DNA from: Prevotellaceae bacterium UBA1720
GTDB taxonomy: Bacteria > Bacteroidota > Bacteroidia > Bacteroidales > Bacteroidaceae
Direction: 5' to 3'
Assembly (NCBI GenBank): GCA_002317475.1
Contig: DCIS01000177.1
Location: forward strand, 1-34,529
Length of the DNA: 34,529 bases
A model generated the notes under the pieces. The model worked only from the letters and a program-made list of their open reading frames with translations, was not told where the DNA came from and searched no databases. Of this stretch, positions 14,642-22,320 are shown piece by piece. How positions within the stretch are numbered: the first letter of the stretch is position 1; each line of letters starts with the position of its first letter. The position numbers and the translations under genes were made by a program.

Positions 14642-17254
14642 TTAGGCAGCCTTCTTCTTGCACACCTTCTTTGCCACGAGAGGCCAGGCAATGGCCAGGG
14701 AAAAGAGGAGGAACATGATGATGAGGGCTATATTGGCAACAGACTCGGTAGTCTTCACCGACTGAGGCTTGAAGGTCATCTGCAAGGTGTGCTTGCCACC
14801 CTCAACGTGGATGGCACGCAGCACGTAGTTTACACGACCTATCTCTACCTCCTTGCCGTCAACCGTGGCGGTCCAACCGGGATAGTAGATGTCAGAGAGT
14901 ACCAGTACGCCACCCTGCTTTGAGTCAAACTCGTAGGTCATCTCGTTGGCGCCATACTGGGTCAGACGTGCAGTTGCACTGCTGTCAGCCTTGGCTTCGC
15001 CCAGAGCAGCCTGGAACTTCTTGTCTGCAACAGCCTGATGACGCGTGTTGAGGGTGCCTAAGGCTGCAAGCTCCTCGTCGGCATTGTTCACGTACTTCAC
15101 CTCATTCACGAACCATGCATTGCCATTGGGATTGTTGCGCAGAACATGGTTGTCGCGCAGAATCACCCATTTCATGTTCAGCATGTTCAAGACGGGGAAG
15201 ATGCTATCGGTATTCTCGGCTACGAAGACCTCCTGATGGAGCGAGTCCACACCGCTGATAGCCTTGCCCAACTGTCCCATCTCGGGTACGATACGAGCTT
15301 CAATCAACTCCTGGTAACGACGCAGCTTAGCTGCATGATAACCACCGATGCTGTAGTGGAAATATGAGGTGGTATTGTCGTTGAAGGTGCTCACCGTGGT
15401 GTTCAATACACGGTTGTAGGGCTCCTTGTCCAATTCCTTGATCAGCAGGTCTGCCTGCGAGGGTTGCAGTTCGGCTACCTCCTCCTTGTATTTGAAGTTG
15501 TTGTCGCTGAGATAACGGCGGTTTACGTTCCACGTGTCGGCCAGACAGAGCAGCAACAACAGGATGGTACCTGCAGCAGAGAGTATCGTCTTGGTCTTCT
15601 TGTCCTCCTCGCCCATCTTGCTCATCACCTTGGTAAAGCCATAAACCACGGCTGCACCCACGATGATAAACCAGAAACTGCGGATAGCATCAGCCTGGAA
15701 CATAGCCTTACGCATGGCTGCGATGCTGGCCAGGATACGGCTGCCAAACTCAGAGTCAGCGGGTAGCTGGTTCATCTCCAGCATCTCGACGTCACGACTG
15801 CAGGTGAAGCTACCCATAAGGTCTGGAGACCAGTAGAACAACAGGCAGACACCGGCTGTGAGGGCCAAAGCCAGGTAGAAGTACACCATATTGGAAAGTT
15901 CAGTCTTGCCCAGCATCTTGCTCTTCTCGCTCAGGAAACGGGGATTGTCGAAGAGTTTCTTCAGTCCCATCATGGCCATCAATGGCATGGTAAATTCTGC
16001 CACTACCAAGATGCTGGCAGGTGTGCGGAACTTGTCGTACATGGGTACATAGTCCAGGAAGAGATCGGTAAGAGGCATCAGGTTGCGACCCAATGAAAGC
16101 AACATGGTCAGCACCGTAGCAAAAAGGATGCACCACGTCATGGGACCCTTTACGATAAATAGTCCTAAGAAGAACAGGAACACCACGATGGCACCCACAT
16201 ATACTGGACCACTGGTCATGGGCTGCTCGCCGTGATACTGGGTAAAGGCATTGTAGATGCCACCCTGTGCCAACTCTATATCAGCCTCCTCCATGGCAAC
16301 CTCGTTCATAGAGAGAGGAGCACTGTACCCACCTTTGGCATCGGGTATCATCAGCGTCATCAGTTCGTCGCCACCATAGCTCCATGCGGTGATATAATCG
16401 CGCTCCAGTCCGTCCTTCGTCTGGTTTGCCTCATCCTTGGTTGCACTGGTCAGTTCGCTCTTGGCACGCATCGTCTCCTTGCTGTACTGCCAGGTGTGGA
16501 AGAGGTTCGAGGCATTGATAGCCACACCCAAAAGGCTGGCCACACCAAAAGCTACGGTAGCCTTCAACCATCCCTTTACAGCCTTGCCAGCACCTTCCTT
16601 ACGTATACCTTCCAAGAGGAAACCTATGGCCATGAACCCAATGAGGAAGAGGAAATAATACGTCATCTGGACGTGGTTGCTCAGGATCTGAAGAGCGGTG
16701 AACATGGTAGTCAGCGCAGCGCCCCACAGGTATTTACCTCTGTAACACAGCACCATGCCGGCTATGGTAGGGGGAATGAAGCTGAGAGTCAGCAACTTCC
16801 AGATATGACCAGCTGCGATGATGATGAAATAGTAGCTGCTGAATGCCCATAGTACGGCACCTAAGGCTGCCATCCATACCTTGAAGTTGAAGGCACGCAT
16901 CAGGATGTAGAAGCCCAGCAGCATCATGAAGATATAGGTCATGATCTCAGGCAAGCCCAGCTGATACACCTTCTCTACATCTCCCAGAATCTTGGTACTG
17001 GGGTAGGAGGGAGCCATCTGATAGGTGGGCATACCACAGAAGATGGTGTTCGTCCAGCGTGTACGCTCACCGTCGTGCTCGTCCATATACTGTCGCATCT
17101 CACGGCTACTGCCTAGTGCAGCGTTATTGTCCACGCCATCCAGCACCATGTTCTTCTGCACGGGGTTCTGGAAATACATGAAGGCGATGAGGATAAACAG
17201 TACCACTGCTGCCACGTCGCCCAGACATTTCAAGGATAGTTTCTTAAAATCCAT
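14642..17254 (-). CDS. YfhO family multi-spanning membrane protein
   Basis: An 870-residue integral membrane protein of the YfhO type, a GT-C-like fold often linked to glycosylation of cell-envelope polymers. An N-terminal helix (VAAVVLFILIAFMYF) is followed by a large extracytoplasmic loop with NTIFCGMPTYQMAP, then many hydrophobic segments between about residues 95 and 560, and a C-terminal extracytoplasmic domain with YYPGWTATVDGKEVEI and a final helix before a Lys-rich tail. The ATG at 17254 is preferred to the TTG at 17272, which lies within a heptad repeat. Upstream is the rpsO terminator; no clear promoter was found in the short gap, so transcription may rely on read-through. Donor and acceptor are unknown. 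Confidence 0.85.
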   Translation of the reverse strand: MDFKKLSLKCLGDVAAVVLFILIAFMYFQNPVQKNMVLDGVDNNAALGSSREMRQYMDEHDGERTRWTNTIFCGMPTYQMAPSYPSTKILGDVEKVYQLGLPEIMTYIFMMLLGFYILMRAFNFKVWMAALGAVLWAFSSYYFIIIAAGHIWKLLTLSFIPPTIAGMVLCYRGKYLWGAALTTMFTALQILSNHVQMTYYFLFLIGFMAIGFLLEGIRKEGAGKAVKGWLKATVAFGVASLLGVAINASNLFHTWQYSKETMRAKSELTSATKDEANQTKDGLERDYITAWSYGGDELMTLMIPDAKGGYSAPLSMNEVAMEEADIELAQGGIYNAFTQYHGEQPMTSGPVYVGAIVVFLFFLGLFIVKGPMTWCILFATVLTMLLSLGRNLMPLTDLFLDYVPMYDKFRTPASILVVAEFTMPLMAMMGLKKLFDNPRFLSEKSKMLGKTELSNMVYFYLALALTAGVCLLFYWSPDLMGSFTCSRDVEMLEMNQLPADSEFGSRILASIAAMRKAMFQADAIRSFWFIIVGAAVVYGFTKVMSKMGEEDKKTKTILSAAGTILLLLLCLADTWNVNRRYLSDNNFKYKEEVAELQPSQADLLIKELDKEPYNRVLNTTVSTFNDNTTSYFHYSIGGYHAAKLRRYQELIEARIVPEMGQLGKAISGVDSLHQEVFVAENTDSIFPVLNMLNMKWVILRDNHVLRNNPNGNAWFVNEVKYVNNADEELAALGTLNTRHQAVADKKFQAALGEAKADSSATARLTQYGANEMTYEFDSKQGGVLVLSDIYYPGWTATVDGKEVEIGRVNYVLRAIHVEGGKHTLQMTFKPQSVKTTESVANIALIIMFLLFSLAIAWPLVAKKVCKKKAA

Positions 17255-17266
17255 ATCTTTTATTGA

Positions 17267-17287
17267 AGTCAAAAGTCAAAAGTCCGA
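17267..17287 (-). repeat. heptad repeat before the YfhO gene
   Basis: Three 7-base units, AGTCAAA, AGTCAAA and AGTCCGA on the plus strand, end 12 bases upstream of the YfhO start codon. Confidence 0.55.
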
Positions 17288-17309
17288 GGGTCAAAGAGTT
17301 TAGAGGGAT

Positions 17310-17349
17310 TGAAAAGAAAAAGCCGCATTCCCTTGGGAGGAGATGCGGC
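17310..17349 (-). terminator. intrinsic terminator of rpsO
   Basis: GCCGCAT (minus strand, 17349-17343) pairs perfectly with ATGCGGC (17328-17322) and is followed by TTTTTCTTTTC; located 37 bases after the rpsO stop codon. Confidence 0.85.
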
Positions 17350-17386
17350 AGAAGTTTCTTCTTTAATAAGGAATAAGGGCCGCTTA

Positions 17387-17656
17387 TTACTTACGCAGAC
17401 CCAGAGCCTTAACGATAGCACGGTAGCGGTTGATGTCACGCTCCTTCAAGTACTTCAGGAGTGAACGACGCTTACCTACCAGGGCAGTCAGAGCACGCTC
17501 GGTGCTGTGATCCTTGCGGTTCTGCTTCATGTGCTCGGTGAGGTGGCTGATACGATAGCTGAACAATGCAATCTGGCTCTCAGCGCTACCTGTGTCCTTG
17601 GTACTCTGGCCGTACTGGCCGAAAATCTCTTCCTTCTTAGCTGAATCTAAGTACAT
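17387..17656 (-). CDS. rpsO: 30S ribosomal protein S15
   Basis: Primary rRNA-binding protein of the small subunit platform. The ATG at 17656 gives the normal 89 residues (MYLDSAKKEEIFGQYG at the N-terminus). Conserved segments: DTGSAESQIALFSYRI, LTEHMKQNRKDHSTERAL, LVGKRRSLLKYLKERD and the terminal YRAIVKALGLRK. The strong promoter (TTTG, 20 bases, TAACTTTGC) and the terminator just downstream make it a one-gene transcript. Its leader of about 70 bases allows a TTTGC/GCAAA plus CAG/CTG stem; S15 binds its own leader in several bacteria, so autoregulation is possible but not demonstrated here. Confidence 0.97.
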   Translation of the reverse strand: MYLDSAKKEEIFGQYGQSTKDTGSAESQIALFSYRISHLTEHMKQNRKDHSTERALTALVGKRRSLLKYLKERDINRYRAIVKALGLRK

Positions 17657-17730
17657 AATAATAATGTAATATAATGAAACTTGTTTGCTCTGCAGCACCA
17701 CTCATCGGCACCGCTCTGGCAAATGCGGGT

Positions 17731-17763
17731 GCAAAGTTAGTGAATTGTTCCTATTCCACCAAA
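17731..17763 (-). promoter_or_regulatory. promoter of rpsO
   Basis: TTTG (17763-17760), 20 bases, TAACTTTGC (17739-17731) on the minus strand, the best consensus promoter in the window. Confidence 0.85.
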
Positions 17764-17841
17764 TATTATACTGATATTTTCATTTTTCCCCCTCCTTAGG
17801 TGCTTAAAAATGGATTATTTTCACCATTTTGAGGATTTTTT

Positions 17842-17869
17842 CAATTTTCAATTTTCAATTTTCAATTTA
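17842..17869. repeat. CAATTTT heptad repeat
   Basis: Four units of CAATTTT (last one CAATTTA) just upstream of the corA promoter box. It occupies the place where a -33 element would lie. Confidence 0.75.
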
Positions 17870-17875
17870 TTGTAG

Positions 17876-17884
17876 TACTTTTGC
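17876..17884 (+). promoter_or_regulatory. promoter -7 box for corA
   Basis: TACTTTTGC matches TAnnTTTGC. A transcript from here would have a leader of about 140 bases before corA. Confidence 0.55.
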
Positions 17885-17934
17885 ACCGGAAATCAAGGAA
17901 GGTGTCTTGCCAACCTTAGTAATTATTAATAAAA

Positions 17935-17970
17935 ATGGACGATTATCACGCGGAGAATATGAATTTGTAG
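17935..17970 (+). CDS. 11-codon upstream ORF in the corA leader (predicted)
   Basis: ATG to TAG encoding MDDYHAENMNL. It is followed at 17974 by GGAGGTG and a C-rich TGCTCCCCC (17991-17999) that could pair either with that GGAG or with the AAAGGAGG before corA. Acidic short leader ORFs upstream of Mg transporters are known elsewhere (for example mgtL), but homology is not claimed. Confidence 0.25.
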   Translation: MDDYHAENMNL

Positions 17971-18014
17971 ACCGGAGGTGCGCTGGATGTTGCTCCCCCG
18001 ATCATATTTTTCTT

Positions 18015-18022
18015 AAAGGAGG
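18015..18022 (+). promoter_or_regulatory. strong Shine-Dalgarno site of corA
   Basis: AAAGGAGG lies 8 bases before the corA ATG. Such strong sites are unusual in Bacteroidetes, and TGCTCC at 17991-17996 could mask it. Confidence 0.7.
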
Positions 18023-18030
18023 AACACCCT

Positions 18031-18957
18031 ATGCGAACATACTGGAACACAAACCATGGTCTGCGTACCATCGATGCTTGGGAACCCAACTGCTGGGTTC
18101 AAGTGACCTGTCCATCTCAGGACGATATTGATTTCTTGGAGCAGGAGCTTCATGTCCCCGATTACTTTCTTCCGGATATTGCCGATACCGACGAGCGTGC
18201 TCGTTATGACCTTGATGACGGATGGGTGCTCATCATCCTTCGTGTACCTTACGCCAAGGAGGTAAAGAGTCGTACCCCCTTCACCACCATCCCTCTGGGT
18301 ATTATCCTAAAGGGCAATGTGTGCATCACGGTGTGCAATTTCGAGACGAGCATGATGATAGATTTTGTGTCCTATCAGCAGAAGCGAAACCTGGGTTTCA
18401 CGGACTCCGTGGATCTTACTTTCCGCTTGTTCCTGAGCAGTGCCGTATGGTATCTGAAGCGTCTGAAGCAGATCAGTGCCCTCATTGAGAAGGCCAAGGC
18501 CGACCTGGATCACAAGGTGTCCAATACAGATCTGATCAACTTCTCACGCTTGCAGGACTCACTGACCTACTTCACTACCTCTATCAAAGGCAACGAGACA
18601 CTGCTTTCGAAACTGAAGTTCAAGTTACCTGTGGATGAACTGGATGCCGACCTTATCGAGGACGTCAACATCGAGATGAGTCAGGCACGCGAGACGAGTC
18701 TGATTTACAGCAACATTCTTGATTCCACCATGGATACCTATGCCAATGTTATCAACAACAACATGAGTAACGTCATGAAGATGATGACCTCATGGAGCAT
18801 TATCCTCATGCTTCCCACCCTCGTTGCCAGCTATTTCGGTATGAACCTGGCCAACGGTATGGAGACATGGTGGGGTGGATTCCCCTTGGCCATTGTCATC
18901 TCTTTTGTGTTGATCATTGGTTTCTGGTGGTATTTCAAGCGTAAGTCACTCTTCTGA
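18031..18957 (+). CDS. corA: CorA family magnesium/divalent cation transporter
   Basis: Inner-membrane pentameric channel for Mg (or Co/Ni). The 308-residue protein has a cytoplasmic alpha/beta domain, a long helical stalk (about residues 125-240, rich in KAKADLDHKVSN and similar helices), and two C-terminal transmembrane helices: the first ends in YFGMNLANGM, containing the GMN selectivity motif, the second is FPLAIVISFVLIIGFWWYF, followed by a basic tail KRKSLF that faces the cytoplasm. The ATG at 18031 is supported by an 8-base-spaced AAAGGAGG. The long leader with a small ORF suggests post-transcriptional control. Downstream are a CCTAGG array and a hairpin at the junction with the convergent lipoprotein gene. 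Confidence 0.92.
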   Translation: MRTYWNTNHGLRTIDAWEPNCWVQVTCPSQDDIDFLEQELHVPDYFLPDIADTDERARYDLDDGWVLIILRVPYAKEVKSRTPFTTIPLGIILKGNVCITVCNFETSMMIDFVSYQQKRNLGFTDSVDLTFRLFLSSAVWYLKRLKQISALIEKAKADLDHKVSNTDLINFSRLQDSLTYFTTSIKGNETLLSKLKFKLPVDELDADLIEDVNIEMSQARETSLIYSNILDSTMDTYANVINNNMSNVMKMMTSWSIILMLPTLVASYFGMNLANGMETWWGGFPLAIVISFVLIIGFWWYFKRKSLF

Positions 18958-18963
18958 TATAAG

Positions 18964-19002
18964 AAATCCTAGGAAAACCTAGATAATCCAGGAAATCCTA
19001 GG
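18964..19002. repeat. CCTAGG-family short array, 10-bp period, 4 units
   Basis: AAATCCTAGG, AAAACCTAGA, TAATCCAGG (one base short) and AAATCCTAGG. As in the large array at 1491-1640 it starts within a few bases of a plus-strand stop codon and lies between convergent genes. In orientation it matches that array when read on the minus strand. Confidence 0.75.
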
Positions 19003-19023
19003 ATCCAACCCTATTTATTATTC

Positions 19024-19065
19024 TGCGATAGAATATACCTGATTGATGGGTCGTATTCTATCGCA
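19024..19065. terminator. 12-bp inverted repeat between convergent genes
   Basis: TGCGATAGAATA (19024-19035) and TATTCTATCGCA (19054-19065) are perfectly complementary with an 18-base loop. It lies between corA and the minus-strand lipoprotein gene, as a two-way terminator would, but no strong T-run follows on either strand. Confidence 0.5.
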
Positions 19066-19077
19066 TTGTCGTAAATC

Positions 19078-19668
19078 TTAGATATTAACGTCTGCGCTGT
19101 TCTCTTGCCAATCCTCAACGCTTGCTGAGAAAGCGATGGGGTTGAGGTTCAGAACCTCGGGGGTAAGAGCGATAACGTAGTCGTAGGTACAAGCCTCGTC
19201 CCAAGCGGTGCGGTCAGAGGTGATGGTGTAAGCTACGTTGGTCAGGTTGATGCGGCCACCTACACCGTTGCTACCAGTCAGTACAACGTCGAAGTGAACG
19301 GTGATGTCCTGACCCTCGAAGGTAGGAACTACGCTGTTGTAACGGCCACCCTCCTGATCGTAGATGGCGTGACGCTTGCTGGTAGGAAGAACCTCAGCGG
19401 TGGTGATGTTCTGACCAAATGCGGGGCAGTAACCCTCAGCGGTCTCAAACCACATGTTCTCAACCTTCATGTCGTAACCCTCGATGCAGTCATACATGCC
19501 GATACGTACATAGGCGCTATCAGTAAAATTAGAAGTACCCTTGGTCTCAGCACTTGCCTCGGTATTCGCCTTCTGGCTCATGCCATAGTCGAACATCTCC
19601 TCGTTTGAACTGCAGCTCATCATTGAGATGCTAACGAGTGCGATGAGGATGGTGATGAAGTTTCTCAT
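19078..19668 (-). CDS. fimbrillin-like lipoprotein
   Basis: A 196-residue predicted lipoprotein: hydrophobic signal (residues 4-17) with a cysteine at 19 in MMSCSS. The rest is beta-rich, with VHFDVVLTG, ITSDRTAWDEACTYDYVIALTPEVLNLNPIAFSASVEDWQ near the end given as key features: the pattern of a Y.Y.I.LTP strand followed by a strand and a W closely resembles the C-terminal part of fimbrillin/Mfa-like proteins of Bacteroidales. It is shorter than most FimA/Mfa proteins, so it may be a minor or accessory subunit or a related lipoprotein; no usher or other fimbrial genes are next to it. A TACCTTTGC promoter box lies 70 bases upstream. Assignment rests on pattern resemblance only. Confidence 0.6.
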   Translation of the reverse strand: MRNFITILIALVSISMMSCSSNEEMFDYGMSQKANTEASAETKGTSNFTDSAYVRIGMYDCIEGYDMKVENMWFETAEGYCPAFGQNITTAEVLPTSKRHAIYDQEGGRYNSVVPTFEGQDITVHFDVVLTGSNGVGGRINLTNVAYTITSDRTAWDEACTYDYVIALTPEVLNLNPIAFSASVEDWQENSADVNI

Positions 19669-19737
19669 AAATCTTGGGTAATTCCTTTTTTATTTTTACT
19701 GATATAATTTCGTGTGATGTTTTTGTCTTTCGACATT

Positions 19738-19746
19738 GCAAAGGTA
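19738..19746 (-). promoter_or_regulatory. promoter -7 box for the fimbrillin-like gene
   Basis: TACCTTTGC on the minus strand, 70 bases from the ATG. No standard -33 element was found at 19-21 bases. Confidence 0.55.
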
Positions 19747-20244
19747 GAGGTATTTTTATGCAATCAGTCCCACAATAGCAAAAGATGAAAAAGTTTTGCC
19801 AGCATTGCGCATGTGAAACAAATTTGACTAAAATGGGAGAATCCTAAATCAGCAAAACGTTAATAATCAGCGTCTTGCTAATTTGGGAATTTGGGAATTG
19901 CAGAAATTGTTTCTTTTTCGCAAAGAAAAGTAACTACTCAGTCTTCGTTTTTCAAGCCAAAAACACACAAATAAACTTGACGTATAGGCAAAAAAACTTT
20001 CTTTTGTGAGAGAGAAGAAGACATGGGAATGCGCATGAGAAAGACGTGAGTAGTATCACTCAGTCTTGTCCTATTACTACCTACGTGGTTCCGAGATATC
20101 ATCGCGGAACCATCGCGGATCCTACGCGGAACCATCGCGGAGATGCAAAGATTGCGTTAGGATAATCTATAGGCAGAGAATAAGCAGAGTATGAGCAAAA
20201 AATAGATAGAGGGATAAACCAGCTATGCCGGTCAGTTTTTAGCC
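19747..20244. other. 500-base gene-poor stretch
   Basis: No convincing gene. It holds an 8-base tandem repeat AATTTGGG (about 19880-19896), a perfect TTTCTTT/AAAGAAA hairpin (19910-19928), two copies of ACTCAGTCTT (near 19936 and 20058), two of TGCGCATG, and the 11-bp array at 20101-20144. It separates the fimbrillin-like gene from DUF4834, both read leftward. Confidence 0.6.
20101..20144. repeat. ATCGCGGAACC tandem array, 11-bp period, 4 units
   Basis: Units ATCGCGGAACC, ATCGCGGATCC, TACGCGGAACC and ATCGCGGAGAT. A degenerate unit TACGTGGTTCC at 20082-20092 precedes it, whose GGTTCCG is the exact inverse of CGGAACC in the first full unit. Confidence 0.85.
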
Positions 20245-20538
20245 TCAATCCTTCACGTCCTCGAAATCTACGTATTCTCCCTCGTTGTCGGCAAAAACCT
20301 TGCCGTGTGAAGAGGAGGAATGCTGAGTGGAACTGGAGGAGTTTGTCTGCTGAGGGGACGACTGTCCGGAATAGGCATTATTGGTGGAGCGGTAGGTGCC
20401 ATTATTGCTACCAAAACCATTTATATTGTCCTTGATTCCGAAGAACTTGAGGATAATCAACCAGAGGCGAAGACCAAGGCTAAACGCAATGAAAAACACT
20501 GCGAGCAAAAGACCTAAAAAACAACCAAGAATGTGCAT
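20245..20538 (-). CDS. DUF4834 family small membrane protein
   Basis: A 97-residue protein with one N-terminal transmembrane helix (about residues 3-34), a Ser/Asn/Gln-rich flexible middle (residues 43-78), and a conserved acidic C-terminus GKVFADNEGEYVDFEDVKD that matches the end of DUF4834 proteins found throughout Bacteroidetes. Function unknown. It lies 64 bases downstream of pssA in the same direction, and this neighbourhood with psd and pssA suggests a link to membrane biogenesis, though that is inference only. Confidence 0.8.
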   Translation of the reverse strand: MHILGCFLGLLLAVFFIAFSLGLRLWLIILKFFGIKDNINGFGSNNGTYRSTNNAYSGQSSPQQTNSSSSTQHSSSSHGKVFADNEGEYVDFEDVKD

Positions 20539-20602
20539 AGCAATCTACAGTCTTTAGTTACAATCTTTCGTTATACCTATTATAAATAAAAGGGAAGAGG
20601 TA

Positions 20603-21301
20603 TTAATTCTTCTTGGGAAGGATTACTGCCAACAAGACATACCAGACGATGATGGCAGCAAAGCAACTATAACCTAAGAGAAAACAAGGGAGGCAACCCA
20701 AGAGGAAAATGTACTTGGGCCAGTTGTCCTTCCATGTCAGTGACTTGAACTTCAAAGCAAAGAGAGGTAATTCGGCTACCAAGAGGTAACTGAAGAGCAG
20801 GATGCCTAACAAGATGAACAGCACGCTGTAGGTGCAAGACTGGATCAGTTCATACTGTCCGACAACCAGCGATCCCCAGAAGAGTGCATTGGCAGGGGTG
20901 GGCAGTCCGATGAAAGAGGTGGACTGACGTTCGTCAAGGTTGAACTTGGCCAAACGTAGTGCCGAGAAGGCTGCCATTACGAAGGCTACATAGGGTAAAT
21001 ATTCTTGGACGGGAACCAGGAATGCGGGATACTGCAGTTCGTGAAGCAGGGAGAAAAGGATGGCCGAAGGGGCCAGTCCGAAGGTGATATCATCGGCAAG
21101 GGAGTCGAGTTCCTTGCCAATGGGTGACGAGACATGCAGCAGTCGGGCTGTCATGCCGTCAAAGAAATCAAAGACAGCACCCAAGATGATCATCAGCACC
21201 GCCATCTTGTACTGACCGTTGAAGGCAAAGTATGTGGCTATAGCACCCGAGATGAGGTTGCAACAGGTGATGGTGTTGGGTATATATTTCTTTATTAGCA
21301 T
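20603..21301 (-). CDS. pssA: CDP-diacylglycerol-serine O-phosphatidyltransferase
   Basis: Makes phosphatidylserine from CDP-diacylglycerol and serine in the inner membrane, the first committed step to phosphatidylethanolamine. The CDP-alcohol phosphotransferase signature is complete: DG at 48-49, AR at 52-53, G62, D66 and D70, spanning two membrane helices. The 232-residue protein is mostly hydrophobic with six to eight membrane segments, typical of the type II enzyme. The ATG at 21301 opens the usual LIKKYIPNTITCCNL N-terminus. It follows psd by 27 bases and clearly shares its transcript, so both steps of the pathway are coexpressed. Confidence 0.95.
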   Translation of the reverse strand: MLIKKYIPNTITCCNLISGAIATYFAFNGQYKMAVLMIILGAVFDFFDGMTARLLHVSSPIGKELDSLADDITFGLAPSAILFSLLHELQYPAFLVPVQEYLPYVAFVMAAFSALRLAKFNLDERQSTSFIGLPTPANALFWGSLVVGQYELIQSCTYSVLFILLGILLFSYLLVAELPLFALKFKSLTWKDNWPKYIFLLGCLPCFLLGYSCFAAIIVWYVLLAVILPKKN

Positions 21302-21328
21302 ATAAAGGAGCGAATTAATGACACTCGC

Positions 21329-22033
21329 CTAGCAGAGTTTTGCCAGGATGGTCTCGTTGCCTGTAGTCCTCTGTCCCATCTTGACCATTATTTTGGAGCC
21401 GAAGGGAAGGAAGGTGTCAACGCGCGAACCGAACTTGATAAAGCCCAGGTGGTCATCTACATCAACCTGGTCATTGACCTGAGGGTAGGTGACGATACGG
21501 CGAGCCACTGCACCAGCAATCTGACGAACCAGAATATCCGTACCCTCGGGGGTGGTGATGACGGTGGTGGCACGTTCATTCTCGGTGCTGGCCTTGGGTA
21601 GCCATGCACGGTGGAAATTGCCGTCATGATGGCGCACATACTTGATCTTGCCATCCACGGGAACCCAATTGGCATGCACATTGGTCACACTCATGAAGAT
21701 AGAGACCATAATACGCTTTTCGTGCAGGAATTCAGTCTCTTCAACCTCTTCTATACAGACAATCTTGCCGTCAGCAGGGGCTATGACAAGTCCAGAGGTC
21801 TCCAATTCGAAATGACGAGGTGGACAACGGAAGAAGTTGACGATGATGAGGTAAAGTACACCTGTGATGCCTGCTACGATGTAGAAGGGTATCAGCGTCC
21901 AATGGAAGTGCATCAGCACCATATATACCAGTGCATTCAAAAGGACTATTGCCACGCCGCCGATGACCAGCGTGTGAGTGCCTTCGTGATGCAGTTTTAT
22001 CCTTTTGCGAAATTTGCGCAGTCGTTTTCCCAT
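21329..22033 (-). CDS. psd: phosphatidylserine decarboxylase, short (PSD-A) type
   Basis: Converts phosphatidylserine to phosphatidylethanolamine. A self-cleaving proenzyme: cleavage at the Gly-Ser in IKFGSRVDTF (Ser203 becomes the pyruvoyl group) yields a large beta chain and a roughly 32-residue alpha chain. Other family features are PADGKIV, FMSVTNVHANWVP and the HHDGNFHRAWLPKASTENER stretch. The N-terminus carries two membrane helices (about residues 22-68) that anchor it. At 234 residues it matches the PSD-A form common in Bacteroidetes and archaea. The ATG at 22033 is preceded by a structured leader of about 80 bases and a strong promoter. First gene of psd-pssA-DUF4834. Confidence 0.95.
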   Translation of the reverse strand: MGKRLRKFRKRIKLHHEGTHTLVIGGVAIVLLNALVYMVLMHFHWTLIPFYIVAGITGVLYLIIVNFFRCPPRHFELETSGLVIAPADGKIVCIEEVEETEFLHEKRIMVSIFMSVTNVHANWVPVDGKIKYVRHHDGNFHRAWLPKASTENERATTVITTPEGTDILVRQIAGAVARRIVTYPQVNDQVDVDDHLGFIKFGSRVDTFLPFGSKIMVKMGQRTTGNETILAKLC

Positions 22034-22041
22034 GTGCTTAT

Positions 22042-22111
22042 TTAGGTTAGCCTAAGGGCTTGCCCGTGTTCTTTCAGTTTTACTGTTTTGGCTGAAATAA
22101 GGGCGAAGCCC
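22042..22111 (-). promoter_or_regulatory. structured 5' leader of psd (predicted RNA element)
   Basis: Read on the minus strand: GGGCTTCGCCC (22111-22101), TTTCAG/CTGAAA (22097-22092 with 22077-22072), GGGCAAGCCC (22065-22056) and TTAGG/CCTAA (22055-22042). The first and third segments are each small hairpins, but they can also pair with each other over 10 bp with a single bulged C, enclosing the TTTCAG/CTGAAA stem. Two exclusive folds are thus possible. No known riboswitch is recognised. Confidence 0.5.
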
Positions 22112-22122
22112 ATCAATTTCTT

Positions 22123-22154
22123 GCAAAGATACACCTTTTATGTCAAAAACCAAA
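22123..22154 (-). promoter_or_regulatory. promoter of psd-pssA
   Basis: TTTG (22154-22151), 19 bases, TATCTTTGC (22131-22123) on the minus strand. Confidence 0.8.
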
Positions 22155-22223
22155 ACTTTCTTCTCCCCTTTTCTGTATCGCTTGTCTTTTTTCGGGTAAA
22201 ATGAGGAAAAAGGACAGGTTTTG

Positions 22224-22255
22224 TTGGAAATTTGCCAAAAGCGACGTATCTTTAC
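22224..22255 (+). promoter_or_regulatory. promoter of dnaE
   Basis: TTG (22224-22226), 20 bases, TATCTTTAC (22247-22255); leader of about 60 bases to the dnaE ATG. Confidence 0.6.
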
Positions 22256-22320
22256 ACAAAATTTGGATTAATATCTTCTGTAGCACTTTTCGGTCAACAT
22301 AACAATCATCTCCCAACCTC

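Noticed and set aside
17657..17730. S15 autoregulatory leader.
   Set aside because: Only a short TTTGC/GCAAA stem was seen; not enough to claim a known S15-binding structure.
19938..20135. 65-codon minus-strand ORF in the gap before DUF4834.
   Set aside because: Its N-terminus is encoded by the 11-bp array, composition is not protein-like, and no promoter precedes it except a poor AATCTTTGC.
22034..22320. Known riboswitch (TPP, cobalamin, SAM, FMN, fluoride) before psd or dnaE.
   Set aside because: None of the conserved core sequences of these classes is present in the region.
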